From contig CAJUIQ010000009.1 in the NCBI GenBank assembly GCA_910586545.1, positions 1-58,219 on the forward strand: 58,219 nucleotides of DNA. Reading direction: 5' to 3'. The translations under genes were made by a program, and so were the position numbers. Each line of letters begins with the position of its first letter. The first letter of the stretch is position 1. This document shows positions 57,996-58,219 of the stretch, piece after piece. This stretch comes from an uncultured Eubacteriales bacterium (GTDB lineage: Bacteria; Bacillota; Clostridia; Oscillospirales; CAG-272). The notes beneath the pieces are model-generated. The model worked only from the letters and a program-made list of their open reading frames with translations, searched no databases and had not been told where the DNA came from.

Positions 57996-58219
57996 TTACC
58001 TTGCCCCCCGGCTGAACTTCCGCTTTGCTTTCTTCTGCTCCCGCTCTTGCGCCTCCCGGCGCTTTGCGTCCTCCACGGCCCGCTCTACTTCCTCCGGGCC
58101 GAAAGCCCGCTTGACCCGCTCAAAGTCGGCAACTGTCCCCCACAGGGCCTTGTTTTCCAACTTCACCTCCTGCAAGCGGTCAGACAATCGCTCGTTGCCC
58201 TCCCTGGCCCGTCCATAGT
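57996..58219 (-). CDS. Probable plasmid mobilisation/recombination protein, C-terminal fragment
   Basis: The frame is open to the right edge, so this is only the last ~74 residues. It reads YGRAREGNERLSDRLQEVKL then KALWGTVADFERVKRAFGPE and ends KKAKRKFSRGAR. Coiled-coil, basic tails of this kind are typical of Pre/MobV-type relaxases and other element-encoded proteins; the Phe-Glu-Arg-Val-Lys-Arg stretch resembles them. The relaxase domain itself is outside the window, so the identity is likely rather than certain. Confidence 0.5.
   Translation of the reverse strand, partial: YGRAREGNERLSDRLQEVKLENKALWGTVADFERVKRAFGPEEVERAVEDAKRREAQEREQKKAKRKFSRGAR

Noticed and set aside
1..58219. CRISPR arrays, rRNA, insertion sequences
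   Set aside because: I looked for regularly spaced direct repeats, terminal inverted repeats with transposase and rRNA-like sequence. I found none; the only transfer-related hint is the C-terminal fragment at the right edge.

Overview
The window looks like chromosomal DNA of a Gram-positive, low-to-mid GC member of the Clostridia (Firmicutes/Bacillota), probably an anaerobic gut-type organism. This rests on gene content: GatCAB amidotransferase, a T-box leader, a V-type ATP synthase in the Enterococcus ntp gene order, LytTR-DUF3021 and an LTA-synthase-type sulfatase. Ribosome binding sites are strong AGGAGG-like and many promoters are TTGACA-17-TATAAT. I cannot name the genus.

Layout. 0-2.6 kb: sugar ABC importer (frameshifted permease plus lipoprotein binding protein). 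2.7-8.0 kb: aspS-gatC fusion, gatA and gatB behind a T-box whose specifier I read as AAC (Asn). 8.2-11.1 kb: HtrA-type protease and VanY-type peptidase. 11.2-13.9 kb: pnp and rpsO, with a long hairpin in the pnp leader. 13.9-17.9 kb: TauE-like protein and a heterodimeric ABC exporter. 18.0-19.8 kb: YgjP-like metalloprotease and a LytTR/DUF3021 pair. 19.8-28.7 kb: complete nine-gene V-type ATP synthase operon with Na+-ligand residues in the c-ring subunit. 28.7-34.5 kb: uncharacterised gene, GH20 hexosaminidase, two tandem SurA-like paralogues. 34.6-35.3 kb: tRNA-Arg(ACG) and a cold-shock gene. 35.3-39.9 kb: prolyl-iminopeptidase-like hydrolase and a second heterodimeric ABC exporter. 40.0-45.2 kb: LTA-synthase-like enzyme and a Zur-type zur-znuA-znuC-znuB operon with a visible 7-1-7 operator. 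45.2-47.9 kb: truncated acetyltransferase, mntP behind a yybP-ykoY Mn2+ riboswitch, and a MATE exporter with a terminator hairpin in its leader. 48.1-49.9 kb: frameshifted secreted repeat protein. 50.0-53.1 kb: SPFH protein coupled to a small ribbon-helix-helix-like protein, sugar acetyltransferase, Ogt, TfoX-like protein. 53.2-58.2 kb: accessory-looking end with a large HD plus Hsp90-like ATPase protein, a DUF1835/DUF3658 protein and the tail of a probable plasmid-mobilisation protein.

How the genes work together. The aspS-gatC/gatA/gatB operon makes Asn-tRNA and/or Gln-tRNA by the indirect route, and its T-box would sense uncharged tRNA. Two metal circuits are visible: Zn2+ uptake under a Fur-family repressor, and Mn2+ export under a metal-sensing riboswitch. 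The V-ATPase, the exporters and MntP form an ion and export cluster.

Three genes (importer permease, secreted repeat protein, HD-Hsp90 protein) are each interrupted by a single-base frameshift in a homopolymer run. That pattern suggests sequencing error at least as strongly as biology, and affected entries are flagged. The most unusual items are the AspRS-GatC fusion with its T-box, the HD-Hsp90 protein, the pnp leader hairpin and the MATE leader terminator.
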